A stretch of 64,000 nucleotides of DNA, from the NCBI RefSeq assembly GCF_041296265.1, contig NC_091695.1, forward strand, positions 18,025,001 to 18,089,000. The letters run 5' to 3'. This DNA is from Equus caballus (taxonomy: Eukaryota > Chordata > Mammalia > Perissodactyla > Equidae). The translations under genes and the position numbers were made by a program. How positions within the stretch are numbered: the first letter of the stretch is position 1; each line of letters opens with the position of its first letter. This document shows, one piece after another, positions 47,343 through 60,045 of this stretch. Under the pieces are notes generated by a model. That model had not been told where the DNA came from, searched no databases, and saw nothing but the letters and a program-made list of their open reading frames with translations.

Positions 47343-47955
47343 TGTGGCAACAGTGAACAGAAACAACTGATTGAGCTAACAATCAGAGATAGAAAGGGAA
47401 ATCAGGGAGGACAGCTCACAGAAGAAGTGATTGATTATATTGAAACCCTGAAAAGACAGTTTAATATCAGAACATGTGAGTAGCAAAGAACGTGCTGCTC
47501 CCCATGCACATGCTACAACTAGTAGCATGGCACAGAGTTGCTGTGACACAGAAACAGTGTAGAGCAGAGGGTTGCAATGGGCCACAAAGTGGTCATTGGG
47601 CATCACAGCAAATAGAATTGATTTAGTCACTACAAATGTGCAAAAGAAAAAGGATTGCACCATACATCTTGAAAATGGAATACTTTTGTCTTCTGCAAGT
47701 AGCTTCAGAGCATTGTGGGAACAATGATAGAAGAATAGTAGAAATCCACATAGAGGTGGCTGAGAAAAAAGTACACGGGGGTGTGTAGTTAGGGTTAATT
47801 TTGATGATCACAATCATTCCAAGATTCCCTATCACACTGAAGCTGCAAATGGCCAGAAATACCAAGAAGAGGAGAATTTGCAGTGCCGGGTAGTCTGAGA
47901 AGCCAAAGAGAGTAAGTATGACCCTACCAGTTATATTTATCTCTGCCAGAAACAT
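47343..47955 (-). pseudogene. OR5D18-like: OR5D18-like pseudogene, 5' part (N-terminus to TM5)
   Basis: The minus strand starts with ATG at 47955 ([16 protein letters not shown] glycosylation site). It continues [32 protein letters not shown], a frame change in TM2-TM3, [40 protein letters not shown] and [18 protein letters not shown], and breaks off at LFTVAT where the L1-b tail begins. FSDYP-LQ, IIKINP and FFFCTFVVT are OR5D18-type wording. Joined in order with 24960-25308 the two parts span one whole OR gene. A 12-15 base overlap at the break is the L1 target-site duplication. It has other frameshifts and stops. Confidence 0.9.
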
Positions 47956-49674
47956 GTTTCCTGATGGTAAGATCTGAAAGTCAGTCTTGGAAATAATACA
48001 TTATGGAAAGCAATTGACAAATGAAGCATACTTCACTCTCCCCTGTGTATAGCATAAGGTGAAACAAAATAGATCTGTGTTATAATCCTGTTAGGTGTTA
48101 TGTATCCAAGATAGGAATATCTAATGTTTCAGAAAAGAATTACTAGTTAATTTTACTTCCTCAAAACTTATAAAACTTAATTCTGTTCATGTTCTGAAAT
48201 ATGACTTTAAAGACTTACAAATGGAATAATATGAACTCAAGAAAATTAGGTGGTAACATGTAATCAAATCCTCATGTAAGACATTCTTATCGCATTGATT
48301 TTGTGCATTGCACAAAGAAAGGCCTAGAAAAATGAAAAGAAAATGTTTTTTATGTCCCACAATTACTAATGACAGGCAAAGCATCTAAAATAACTTCTAT
48401 AGTTGGAATGAATTTTTATAAAAAGATGTGCATATATTGTGATATAAAGAAAGAATTCTCTGTATACTTAATCATATCCATATTTTAAATATCAGTTTAG
48501 CACTTTAATGGCCATTCCTATTTTGACTACATAAGTCAAATATCAAAGTAAATAATTACTTATGTTTTTCAACGAAGAATTTCTATTGAACTGCCTTTTT
48601 CTACAGGTAAGCACACAGAAGCCTGAATAAGTCATGACTTCTTCAGTGACAGATAGATATCAGATGATCAACCTACAGGTAGAACTCAGATTCTTAAATT
48701 CACAGCCATGTACCCATCACTCTATGCCAGGCTCTGACTTACATGATAAATTGAGATATTCACATTTTTATTTTGTAAAGACCACATTTTCACAATTTTT
48801 TGCTAATTCTTTTGACCATTTTAAAGACAATCTTCATACTATAAAACTGTGAAAACCAGTCCAATGAATGTGTTGAGGGCCACAGAGCTGTTCTGAAGAT
48901 CAACGTCAAGATGAAATGTAGAGAATGGGAGTTAGAGAAACATCCTTGTTCAGGAATAAGTATGATAAGTACCCTTAAACATTGAGAAAGACTCTTCCCT
49001 TTTCCAGACCCTTCTTTCCTCTCTCTGTAAGATTCTAAGAATACTCGTTCTGTCTCCCATTACCTGCCAAGAATGTAGATGAGTGTTAAGATGTCTCCAC
49101 ACTCTAAAGACATTTATGATAAAGGAATTCTTAATACAGAGAGAATGGTGGGATTTATCAAATTGGTTACGAGGTAAAACCACCACTTAAATTTTAATCT
49201 CATATAGATAACGAATTTTTGCTACAAGTATGGACAGGCTCATACTAAAAAGTCATTCATTGTTTATCTGAAGTTCAAGCTAAATTTAGCATTCTGTATG
49301 TTTGTTTGCTAGATCTGGCAATCCTATATCCAGAACAACTCAGAATGTTATGGTCAGGAACACATCCCAGTTCTTCTGGAACTTTCCTCTTTTTGATACT
49401 GTAAATCAAAGATGCAAGGAATCCCTTCAACCATAATTCTTTATAATGAAGATTTTTCTCAGACTATCATTTCTGGTAAGGTCATCTCTGTTTCTGCAAC
49501 TCTAGAACCAGATGGTTCCAGATATTCCATCACTAAAGGTGAGAGGCCCCAGATAACACAGAATTCTCAATGGCCCTGTTTGTTCAGATATCCAAGGATT
49601 TAAAAATCAATCAGAAGGCAACGTTTTCATGTCAATGATCAATATTATAAAATTATTTCTTAATTCCCTTTTTC
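47956..49674. other. AT-rich intergenic DNA
   Basis: Upstream flank of the split OR gene. No gene or repeat was recognised; short open frames have no motifs. Confidence 0.5.
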
Positions 49675-49909
49675 AAGGTTTCTCAGCTAAGCACTATTGA
49701 CATTTTTCCCTGGACTATTTTTTTGTGATGGGGAGCTACCCTCTGCATTGCACCATGTATAGCAGCATTTCTGGCTTCTATCCACTAGATGACAGTATCA
49801 CCCTAATCCCCAGTCCCTCCGTTGTGACAATCAAAAATGTTTCCAGACATTCTCAAATGTCCCCTCGGGAACCGAGGATACATAATTGCCTGTAGTTGAG
49901 AACTACTGC
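49675..49909 (-). repeat. MER5A (hAT-Charlie DNA transposon), antisense
   Basis: The plus strand reads TTTCTCAGCTAAGCACTATTG, TATCCACTAGATGACAGTATC, GTTGTGACAATCAAAAATG, CAGACATTCTCAAATGTCCC and TAGTTGAGAACTACTG, which is MER5A backwards. Confidence 0.9.
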
Positions 49910-50934
49910 TTTATTTTCTTGACTCTGGTAAATTTTCACATTTCTTCTGTTTGAATTCAACTTAAAACTAATATGCAAATTAAATATCATGGTTCCTTAT
50001 CGGTGAAATGATGTTATTTTATGGATTAAACAATTTGCTTTATTTTTGAATCTGTGAAGTGTGGTATTTAAAACCTTCTTCCTTATCCTTTCTTCCCTTT
50101 TGTTCTCTTTTTTCCCTTGTGAGCCAGTATTCTTTTTTCACCGTCTAAAATCTTATTTAGAGTAAGTCCTGTTTATTATAGTTCTCCAGAAGGTTCATTT
50201 TATTTCTTTCAATTCTATTTTATTTAAATACCTCTTATTCTCCCTTGCACAGCATTTCCAAAAAAATCACAAAAGCTCACGGACATATAACTGAAAACCT
50301 TCAGGGCCCTTCTATTCCCCCACTTTCAGGAAACAGTTATTCCAGACACTGCTATGGAGGAGCTCAGCTAAGCCAGGTTCTCCAGACAAAGCTCTGTAAA
50401 CAGAGGTACTTCCTGTTCCACATACTTAATGTTTACAGTTGGCTGAAAAGTTTCTCCAAATGATTTTTCCTATGAGGAACTGACTGAATCTAAGGCATCT
50501 CCTACATACCTCACATGAAAAAAGAATGTCCGTATTTTCTCTGAGCTACAAACCACCTGCTGGTGGAAAAGGCAGGCCCTCTCCTGCCTCTGGAGAGCTA
50601 GTCTATGGGAGTTGCTGACTCTTATATCTCCTTCCACTCCCTGTCCCACCAGGACTGTAGAGAAAATTACTTGCCTTATTCTCCAGAGGACTTAAGCAAT
50701 TAAAATTAACGATTATTTTCTGATGTATTTCTGGTTTCCTGGAAAACCTGAAGAAAAACAACTTAAGCTTAAGAATCATTTTATATAAAAGTTAATTGAA
50801 AGTTTAAATGTCTTCTCTTCCTGTTGCATGATAATTCGCATAGTCTCCCCAAATTTTTGTATAACAAATCATAGCAGAAGTTATCTTTTTTATTTACTTG
50901 ACAAATATTTTTCTCTTTTTTAGTACATTGTTTA
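49910..50934. other. Intergenic DNA
   Basis: No gene or repeat was recognised. Confidence 0.45.
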
Positions 50935-51370
50935 TTTTCTTCAATTTTTCTAGCTTTTTGAGGTATAATTGACAAATAAAAATTATATGTATTTAAGGAG
51001 TACAACCTGATGTTCTGATATACATATACATTGTGAAATAATCACCACAATCAAGCTAATTAACATATCCTTTACTTCAAATTACTATTATCTTCCTTTT
51101 TTGGTGAGACTACCTGGATTCTATCCTCTTAGCAAGTTTCAAGTATACAGTAAAATATTGTTAACTTTAATCACCGTGCTATCCATTAGATCTTCAGAAT
51201 TTTTTCAGCTTGCATAACTGAAACTTTGTACCTCTTGACCAATATGTCTCCATTTCTCCCTCCTTAGCTGCTGACAACCACCATTCTACTTTCTGCTTCT
51301 ACAAGTTTGTTTTAGATTGCACATACAAGTGAGATCTTGCAGTATTTGTCTTTCGAGAAATATTTCTTAA
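50935..51370 (-). repeat. L1M 3' UTR, antisense
   Basis: TTTTTGAGGTATAATTGACA, AATAATCACCACAATCAAGC, AGCTAATTAACATATCC and GCTGACAACCACCATTCTAC are the antisense 3' UTR of old L1M families. Confidence 0.85.
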
Positions 51371-52239
51371 GTATCTACCGTGTCCCTGGTCTATGTAAGG
51401 CTTAACTGCTCCCAGTTACACTAAGTACACTGAAGGAGTGGGACCTGCTCAGGTCCCTCAATTATAATTAGAATAATTGTTATGATCCTGCTAATGGTAT
51501 TAGGAGCAGAGGATCACCTCATATATATTGCTGATAGGACTAGAAATGGGAATTTGGTTTCTCACTGTCCCAAGACGTAGCTACATCTGGCTAGAACCAG
51601 CAGATTAGGGTTTCTAAAGTTATTGCAAACATCCTGGATACCGGATAAACAAATGTATTGTGTACTGTTCACAGTATGATAACATCTTTTCTTCTAATTT
51701 GTCATAAAGTTTTTATCCAGAAATCTGCAGTCCTTTAAAATACCACATTGCTGCAAAATTCTTTATCTGCCTCCTCTATCATTGGCATTTCTCTAGATCC
51801 TAGTTTTATCATTTCACACTTGTACTGTTCAATAGTCTCCAAGTTGGTCTTTAAGCCTATAGATTCACTCTCTTATATCTGTCTGCCACACTGCCACTAA
51901 AACAACTCTTTTCAAAGGAAGTCAACTTACATTTGGATATTTGTTTGACTATGCATAAAATATCTGTGGAGTATGTATTAGGCATTTTTCACATGGTAGC
52001 GAGAAAAAAAGTGGACCATGGAAATATATCACTTATTCTAAAAATAGATACATTAAATAAGCGTAAGCGAAATTAAAATAAGTAACTGAAAGTTATAATG
52101 AGCAAATCGTTCCCTGGATTGTAAATTTGAGTGACTCATAGTCACTTATAGGTGCATATCCAAGTTCCTAAAATTTCTTCCCAGATTTTCTCTACTAGAC
52201 TTATCCTTGTCCACTTTCTGTACAAATTTGTCTGCATAT

Positions 52240-52290
52240 GTAATTATATCTATCTATCTACCTCTATCTTTGTCTATCATCTATCTATCT
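52240..52290. repeat. (TATC)n microsatellite, interrupted
   Basis: Two short TATC blocks separated by CCTCTATCTTTG. Confidence 0.85.
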
Positions 52291-55200
52291 GTATGCTGTT
52301 TTACATATCTGCACATTTGTACAATGTCTCATTCATCTAGATATCCTTAACTTACCACTTATCTCATTCATCAACAAAACACTGCTGAGTCATAAAACTT
52401 TCCAAAAACTGTTTCTAACTTCTCTAAACAAAAGTCATTATTCTTTGAAAGTCATAATTTCTGTGAGTAATCCTTTAATTATTCATTTTACTACCAATTG
52501 GATGTAGTTATGCGTTTATATATTTACACAGGTTTCTCTCCAGCTACAGTGTGGGTTCCAGGATGTCATGAACAATCTCTCTTTCATTTGTGTATCCTCC
52601 TCACATATTTCTATGTCTACTCATGAATAAATGCATACATATATATGTATTATTGAAGCAGATCACTTAGCTTTGTTTTCTTTACCTGAAATATTTGGAT
52701 TAACTCTGATGCTCTTCACATCAGGAGTAAGAATGTGCTCACTGTTCAAGTCCATGTATTAATTGCTGCAGCCAAACATAGATCTCAATTTTATCTTCTA
52801 GTCTTCCGATCCTTCTTCTATACCACACTGACCTTTGGCCTTGTAGTGTAAGGATCAAATGGTCATGCACGGGAAAGCCTTGCTTTAGTTATGAAAATTA
52901 AATTTAAAATGTGTGATGCCATATGTACTCAATTGTTCATTTTGTTTTGTTTTCCCTAACAGAATTCTAGAGAAGAGCTCTAGCATTTGAATCCCTACTA
53001 CATTTCATCTGTTTCTTAAGACATATTTTCACCCACTATAACATCTCTGAGTTTGGATTTATCTTACAATTAATGGTAAGAAATCATTGTCTCATAGTTG
53101 AACAAGTAAAGATTATTTCCTGGGTATACATTTAGTGATGGTGAATCTTATAATACTTGAACTATGAAATGGTAATGGACATAGAGATGAAGAGTGCATG
53201 GTGAGAAACATTTCACAGGTAGCATTTCTGAGAAACTTGGGAACAGTGTCCTCATCTATCCACTTGGGATAATCCTGTCAAATTTGAAAACAAAATGAGA
53301 CTTATTCCTGTCGAAGTCTTATCTTTCAAAATAAAGTCTGGGGATGAGACTGAGGAGACAGAGTCTAGTGGATTTGCCTAAAATGACAGATAGTGACATA
53401 AGTAAAACCAGCAGTACAATAACTTGTAGTGTTTTTGTTGTTATTTGTCTGTTTGCTTGTTTGTTTTGCATATGCCTCAGCTAAATATCATCCCTTAGTG
53501 ACCTAAGAAAATCAAAACAAACAGACAAATAAATCCTGACATAGACGTTATTAGCTTTAAATGTGTAAAGAATGTTCTGCTGTAGAGCAACAATATCCTG
53601 AACAGGCTCTAATTCCTCTATTTTCAAAAATGGTTCTGCTTAGAATCCATATACCAGCAAAGAATTAAACAAGTTGGTAGAGGAGAATTAACTTTCAGAA
53701 TATGGTTCATTTTAGCCTTTAAATTATTTTCTCAGATCTTAAAATGGTTATTTGTTGAAATGTTAAATTCAATTTTTTAAAATTTCTGAACAATACATTT
53801 TTCTGTTTATTGAGTATTCTTTTCAAAAGCCATTTTTCATCTGATATGAGTAAATAGTCATATAATTGAGTTAATTTACTTCTTGGAGTGTGACTACTAA
53901 ATAAATCAACTATTATAGCAAAACATTTGCAAGGAGCTCTGTATCTTGTTCCCATTAAATGTGATGTTTAATTTTTGTTGCTTTTTATGGACATCCTCCC
54001 ATCACCAAGGATTCTTGTATACAGCTAAGGGCACAATGCAGTTCTGTCAATGTATTAATATGGCAGTGGCTAATCGATGAGAGATAGTATATTTGAGTCT
54101 TGCATAATACCAGCAGTCTCATAGACAAATTTTGTATTTTGAATGTTAAAAAGCATTATAAAATAATGTATCCTTATTCTTTACTAAAGAAGATGGAGTA
54201 AGGACTGTAGGATATTTTCCAGGGTCTGGTAGAAGTATCAATGCTAAGAACACAATTTATTAAAATATTTAATTTTTAATATTTAATAGACATATTACAT
54301 TCATTACAAATTAGATATATTACATACAAGAGAGAAGAAAAGGATACTCAATAAATGGTGCTGTGACATTACTATATAGTTTGGGAAAGGGAGTTGGACA
54401 ATACCTTTGTAAGCTTTCATTCATTCAGCAAACGTATGCAAAATAAATAAAAATCAATAAATTTAGTACTTATTAAAATTTAAGATAAAAATCATACAAC
54501 GAAGAGATAAAATATAGAATGGAGCAGGATTCATTTTCACTACATTCTTTTTTAATTTGCTAATAATTGAGTATAACTACATAAAAAATGTAAACTAAAT
54601 ATCAAAAAGAATGCCAAATACATAAAATTAAAAGACATTAACAAATTGTGCAGATATTATCCTCTGAGGTTAATGTTTTTAAATGTAAAATGTCTTGCAA
54701 ATTATTATGAAGAATATTAACACCCAATGGGAGTAGGAGCAAAGTGAACAGAAACCTCTTGGAGAAGAGTTTAAAAATCATTGAACATTAAATACATCTA
54801 TTTTTCGAATTATTCTTTTTTTCTAGTCTGTCCCTAAATTTTAGTTTGACACAGAAATAAATTATCCTTTGAATAAATCATTATAATGTTTCCTGTCTAA
54901 TATAAACATATTATTATAGAGAAGATGTTTCTTTTTACACTTTTTCTTGCTATTTTATGTGCTTTGACTAAATCATTTTATTTGACCCAAGACAAAACAT
55001 AGAAGTAAAGTTTAATGCTGGATCTACATTTCTATGATTCAGTAATTCATATAATGGACTTCAGTTATTTACGACCATTCCTCACCCCCTTCACAAATAC
55101 TGAAGGGTGCGTGTGAATAAGGATTGAAAGAAGAAATGTGGTTTAGACACATAGAGAAAAGGAGAAAAAGATCATTTCATCAACAGTAAAGATACAACCA

Positions 55201-55397
55201 AAAACATAAACAGGGGTTAGAAGTGCACTTATCTGTCACAGTAGTCATTTGATCCACAATATTGTAAAATAAGCATGAAGATAAAAATTGAAAGATAAAG
55301 TGAAACAATAGGCCTAAGTCAGAAATGTTGCCAGTCATAACAATGGTTATTAAATGATTGCAAGTATATATAAATATACTACATATAGTAAAACATA

Positions 55398-55447
55398 TGA
55401 GAGAGACAGAGTGATGCAGAGAGAGACAGAGAGACAGAGACAGAGAG
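55398..55447. repeat. (GAGACA)n-type simple repeat
   Basis: A purine-rich run of GAGAGACAGAGTGATGCAGA type with repeated GAGACA. Confidence 0.85.
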
Positions 55448-56067
55448 CTAGTTATATGCCAGGAATTACTCTAAGCTCATTGCACATGACAAGTAATATA
55501 ATTTTTCTAAGATTTCTGTGAAATAATTATTACTAATGTCATCATTTTTCATCATAGTCTCTGAAATTCCAAAAACACTGGACATTGCAATGACAACAAC
55601 AAAAAATAATAAAGAAAGCAAGAAATAGCAAACAGGATATGTACACATTCTGTGCATAATCTGACAAGGGTGTGTTCTTCATTGTAAAATAATAGGAATT
55701 CAACTTGGAATTGAATCATATTTTCCATAGTGAATATTGAAATAAAATGTGACTCTTGTGATTTCTTCATTAAGCTTATGAAGCTTTTACAGCAAACGAT
55801 ATGTGTATCTTGAGTCCATTAACCATACTCAATTAATTCATTTTGAATAAATAACAGCAAAGAAGTAATCTGTAAATTCCAAGATATGCTGAATCCTACC
55901 CTTGTACATGGAAGAGGCACACAGATAAGTGAATCAAAAAGACTCACTCATAACTACCTGCTGCTTGACTGTTACCTCCACTTCAACACTTCAACACTGA
56001 AGTCCATCGCTGTACCCTTTCACCAGTCTCCACTTTGGGACACTGAATCCTGTTAATAAAATATTCT

Positions 56068-57003
56068 CTAGGAAAATATTTTGGAGCCCACCACTTTTCT
56101 GAGAGCTTCTTTCACATCCTTGTTTCTCAAGCTATAGATCAGAGGATTCAGCATAGGGATCACTACAGTGTAGAACACCGTGGCTACTTTGTCAGTATCC
56201 ATACTGTTGCCAGAACTGGGTCGGCAATAAATGAAAAGGATTGTTCCATGGAAGAGAAGGATGGCTGTGAGGTGGGAGGCACAGGTGGAAAAGGCTTTGC
56301 ATCTTCCCTCTGCAGAGCGCATCCTCAGGATTGTGATAAGAATAAAGAAATAAGAGGTGAGAATGATCATGATGGTGATGATGTCATTGAAATTGGCCAC
56401 AATGTATAGCAACAGTTCACTCATAGTGACATCAGAACAAGCAAGAACTAAGATAGGGGGCAGATCGCAAAAGAAGTGGTTAATCACATTTGACCTATAG
56501 GATGGGATCTCAAGAGCTAAACACAAGTGAATCAGTGAACACACAGTCCCCCAGAGGTAGCAGCAGGACACCAGCTCCACACAGAGATTGTTGGACATGG
56601 TGACGATGTACAGCAGTGGGTTACAGATGGCCACAAAATGGTCATAGGCCATCACAGACAGCAGGATGACCTCAGTTACCACACATGTGCAAAACAAGTA
56701 GAATTGCACAGCACACGCCAGGAAGGAAATGGCTTTGTCTTCATTTAAGATATTAGCTAGCATCTTGGGCAGAATGATTGTGGAGTAACAGAAATCCACA
56801 AAGGACAAGTGACTGAGGAAAAAGTACATGGGGGTGTGAAGTTGAGAGCTGACCTGAATCAGTGCAATCATGCCCAAGTTGCCCAAAACTGTGACTCCAT
56901 AGATGAGAAGAAACAGCAGGAAGAGGAAGACTCTCAATTCAGGGACATCTGTTAATCCAAGGAGAATGAACTCTGCCACAGTGGTGCAGTTCTCCTTGGC
57001 CAT
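56068..57003 (-). CDS. OR5L-like: Olfactory receptor, OR5L-like, intact 311-codon frame
   Basis: A single-exon class II odorant receptor, a seven-TM G-protein-coupled receptor of the olfactory cilium. The start ATG at 57003 has G at -3 and +4, and NCT at residue 5 is the usual N-glycosylation site. In order: [10 protein letters not shown] (TM1), [20 protein letters not shown] (TM2), [16 protein letters not shown] (TM3), [10 protein letters not shown] (ICL2), [20 protein letters not shown] (ECL2), [13 protein letters not shown] (TM6), [20 protein letters not shown] (TM7). [17 protein letters not shown] and the [19 protein letters not shown] stretch are near those of OR5L1/OR5L2. Length is normal. 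The conserved MAYDRF reads MAYDHF, losing Arg3.50, the residue that contacts the G protein. Function is therefore uncertain even though the frame is whole. Paralogous relic: 15617-16538. Confidence 0.93.
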   Translation of the reverse strand: MAKENCTTVAEFILLGLTDVPELRVFLFLLFLLIYGVTVLGNLGMIALIQVSSQLHTPMYFFLSHLSFVDFCYSTIILPKMLANILNEDKAISFLACAVQFYLFCTCVVTEVILLSVMAYDHFVAICNPLLYIVTMSNNLCVELVSCCYLWGTVCSLIHLCLALEIPSYRSNVINHFFCDLPPILVLACSDVTMSELLLYIVANFNDIITIMIILTSYFFILITILRMRSAEGRCKAFSTCASHLTAILLFHGTILFIYCRPSSGNSMDTDKVATVFYTVVIPMLNPLIYSLRNKDVKEALRKVVGSKIFS

Positions 57004-57754
57004 GTCCCCACTTTATTGAGATGGGAGAACAATATTAGTAGTTATTCTCCATTGTATGATCCCAAATTCCATTTTGACTGTCTCCTAAAAAAGACATTAG
57101 GATAAGTAGGATAGTTAATTTTTTCAGCAAAGAAATAATACGTTGCTTTTGTGAAGTTTAGGAAAAGTTCAGGCATTGTAGCATACAAATGCATAGAGCT
57201 CACAGTTAAAATCACAGATCACACAAAAGCATTCACATCCATAAAAGCCTATACGATTCCTTAAACTAGTCCTATACAATTAAGAGCTTGAAACTGAGTC
57301 ATTAATTATCTAATTAGCCATATTATTTTTTGAAACTAAAATCTCTATTTCCCTTTAATCAGTACTGGAAATATTGGGATCCTAGGAAATAATTTTTGTA
57401 ATACATAGTACCCTTCTCTTTTTTCCACTGAAATGTTGAGAAATATGCTTATTTAAGATATGCTTATTTAAGTGTTAAGCCACCAGTGCTGATTATTTTT
57501 TCAATACGTTTTAGATGAAAACAGCAGCTTTTATACTCTATATTAGCATTTTTTCTATAAAATTAGCATAGTGATTTTGTTAATTATACAAGTCAATGTC
57601 AACCATTGTTCCTGGAATTGGTACCGTGGTTCAAACCTCCAGTAACTATGACTCCGAAGCCTTATAAAGACCTATTTGACAAATGAATCCCCTGCTTTAA
57701 ATCTATTTGTAGAACTACTCGAAGATGTGAATATAAAATTATTAACACAAATGC
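57004..57754. other. 5' flank of the OR5L-like gene
   Basis: AT-rich. A non-coding leader exon and promoter would be expected upstream of an OR coding exon, but no specific site can be called. Confidence 0.45.
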
Positions 57755-58050
57755 TTGCTGCTGCATTGCAGCATTGTTTATGAAAATAAAACTTAGAAAT
57801 AAAGTGTCAAACAAGAGGAAAATAACTCACGTTATGGTACTTATACATTATGGAAAAGTATGCAACTATTAAAATGATATTTTGAGGAACTTTTAATGAG
57901 CTGAAAAATGGCTATGATAAAATGGCAAGTTAAAAAACAGTAAGCCAGATTGTACAGGCAGAATATTGTATCTGTTTATATAAATTGCATTGTTTACTTA
58001 ATCCTCACAACATCCATGACACAGAAGTATTTTGTTCCAATCAATTTTTT
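57755..58050 (+). repeat. Old L1 3' end, plus strand, followed by a possible MIR tail
   Basis: GCAGCATTGTTTATGAAAATA, TTATGGTACTTATACATTATGG, GCAACTATTAAAATGATATTTT and AATGGCTATGATAAAATGGC follow the sense 3' end of old L1 elements. The part after 57990 (CCTCACAACATCCATGACAC) looks like a MIR/L2 piece. Confidence 0.7.
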
Positions 58051-58520
58051 TTTTAAAAAAGCAATGTAGAAACTTGCCCGAGTTCTCACAAAATTTAAGA
58101 TTTATGGAGTAGAATGGGGAAGGAGGGTGTGATTTTTTTTTAATAAAGGAAAGATACATTCAAGGCCTTTGACAAATAGAAAATGACAATAGATGGTGAG
58201 AACACTCTCATTTGTTCTCTCCTTCCTGACTGTTGGTAGACATGTACCTGACTGTGAGGCACTAGTTGGTAATCCCTGGAGGAAAGAGAATCTGTATGAA
58301 AACTCACTACAGCCAAGTATTTTCCTGATTCTTCAAATGATTTCAAAGAGTTGAAGGATGTATATATTAAGAAATCCCAGTTTGAAAACAAATAATTATT
58401 CTGATGACATGGTTTCTCTCTTCAACAGTCAATAAAAGTAAGTTATCTTTTTCTGAGTATAAACTTCTTCCTTTTTTCAAGCCTAAAGATGAAAACTCAG
58501 GTTGTTGATTACTTATGAAG

Positions 58521-58765
58521 CAGTGGTTCTTAACCAGGAGTTGTTTTGATTCCAGTGGGAAATTTGTCATTGCCTAGACACATTTTTGCTTGTCAAGATA
58601 AGGAGGGGCCCTGCTGACATCTAGTGGGTAGAGACTAAGGAGGCTGCTAAACACTATGATGTATGTGTCAGTCCTTGCCCCAGCCCCCACACACACCAAT
58701 AGCACATGCAAACACCAAAATATTATCTGGCCCACACATCAATAGGACCAAGGTTGAGAAACCTA
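58521..58765 (+). repeat. MER5A (hAT-Charlie DNA transposon)
   Basis: It starts CAGTGGTTCTTAACCAGG and contains CTGACATCTAGTGGGTAGAG, TGCTAAACACTATGATG and GGTTGAGAAACCTA. It is flanked by 8-bp hAT duplications with one mismatch (58513-58520 and 58766-58773). Confidence 0.92.
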
Positions 58766-58773
58766 CTATGAAG

Positions 58774-59827
58774 AGACATTTCAAAGTGCTTTGCACAAGG
58801 CCAAAATAGTTCCTCTCTTTTCTGCTTCCGAGGTGGTTCCATGTCTGTGTTCCCACATGAGCAGTCCTGAGGACAACTTACTACCACTCTCAGCATCAGA
58901 GTGACTGTCAGGAAAATCTCCATGCACTCTTTACCACGTTCCATAGAAGGAGTTAATGTGAGAAAGGAAAAAGAGGGAAGGAGAGAGAAATCAAGCATTC
59001 TTTCCAATTTCTTGACATTCTTTTCCCTCTTACACTAATACTATTACAAGATACTTGATTCTGCAGATTAAACTGTTCTCATTTTCCATTAAGCTTATTT
59101 TTCAATATAGAAATGGAAAATATTTTCATAAATGAGTGCTCAAAACACGGCACTTCTTAAAACACTCTCTAGTTAAGAGAAAGCTAAATACAGATTTTTA
59201 AAAATGTGTCTAATACCACTGCCTTCATTTACAATTTCTCCTTCTCTTACACAAGGCTATAACAAATTACCCCATAAGAAAAAAATAGCAAGCATCCAGA
59301 TCCCAGAAAATGTCATTCATGTCCATTCCCAAAAACCAGAGTGTAGTCCAACTAACCAAACTGTGGGATAGATATTGCTTCCCCTATTTCTGAAGATGCT
59401 ATGATGGAAAATGTTTTAGGCTTTATGTTTTTGTGTGGGTATCTCTGGGGCCCATATTTCTTAAGCTTCTCCAAATCATCATTGATCTCTGTGGGACATC
59501 AACATGATATCGAGAAAACTACAACTTGAGACTCAAACAATTAATGACTCCTATGAGATATAAACAGGGGAAAATACTATCACAACTTGGTACATATTAT
59601 TATAATTTAACGTGATTACTTCCAGAGTTCATGATGAATTTCAGAGCCTTATATGATACATCCAAGCATTGCTCTGTGAGCCAGGGATCACATTGCCTTA
59701 GTGAAATATATGGATAGGTCTTATAAACTTTGCCTGTCTTATACTCAAAAACTCCTTCCTGGAGGGCATAAGGGCTGAAGCCACACCAGAGTTCTGACAA
59801 ATACCAGAAAGGGGTGGGGATAATGAA
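58774..59827. other. Intergenic DNA
   Basis: No gene or nameable repeat was recognised. Confidence 0.45.
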
Positions 59828-60045
59828 CTCTTTTACTGAAAATAATAATAATTTCTCACATTTATTGACCACTTCCTATATTCTCGTACTATCCTGAATA
59901 CAACTATTAACAAATTTCATCTTTATAAAAATAAGTGAGCCTGGTATAGTTGTGTAACTTTATGAGTCAGGTGACTGAGGCATAGTCAGATCCAACTTGC
60001 CCAAAGTCACACGCAGAATCACTGATAGAATGAGACTAAATGCTG
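59828..60045 (+). repeat. MIR-family SINE
   Basis: CACATTTATTGACCACTTCC, ATCTTTATAAAAATAAG, CAGGTGACTGAGGCATAG and CTTGCCCAAAGTCACACGC follow the order of MIRb/MIR3-type repeats. Confidence 0.75.

Larger units (their letters stand above)
51371..56067. other. AT-rich intergenic DNA with two simple repeats
   Basis: 4.7 kb without a recognisable gene. It holds a (TATC)n run near 52240-52290 and a (GA/GACA)n run near 55398-55447. The rest is unassigned AT-rich sequence upstream and downstream of OR loci. Confidence 0.5.
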
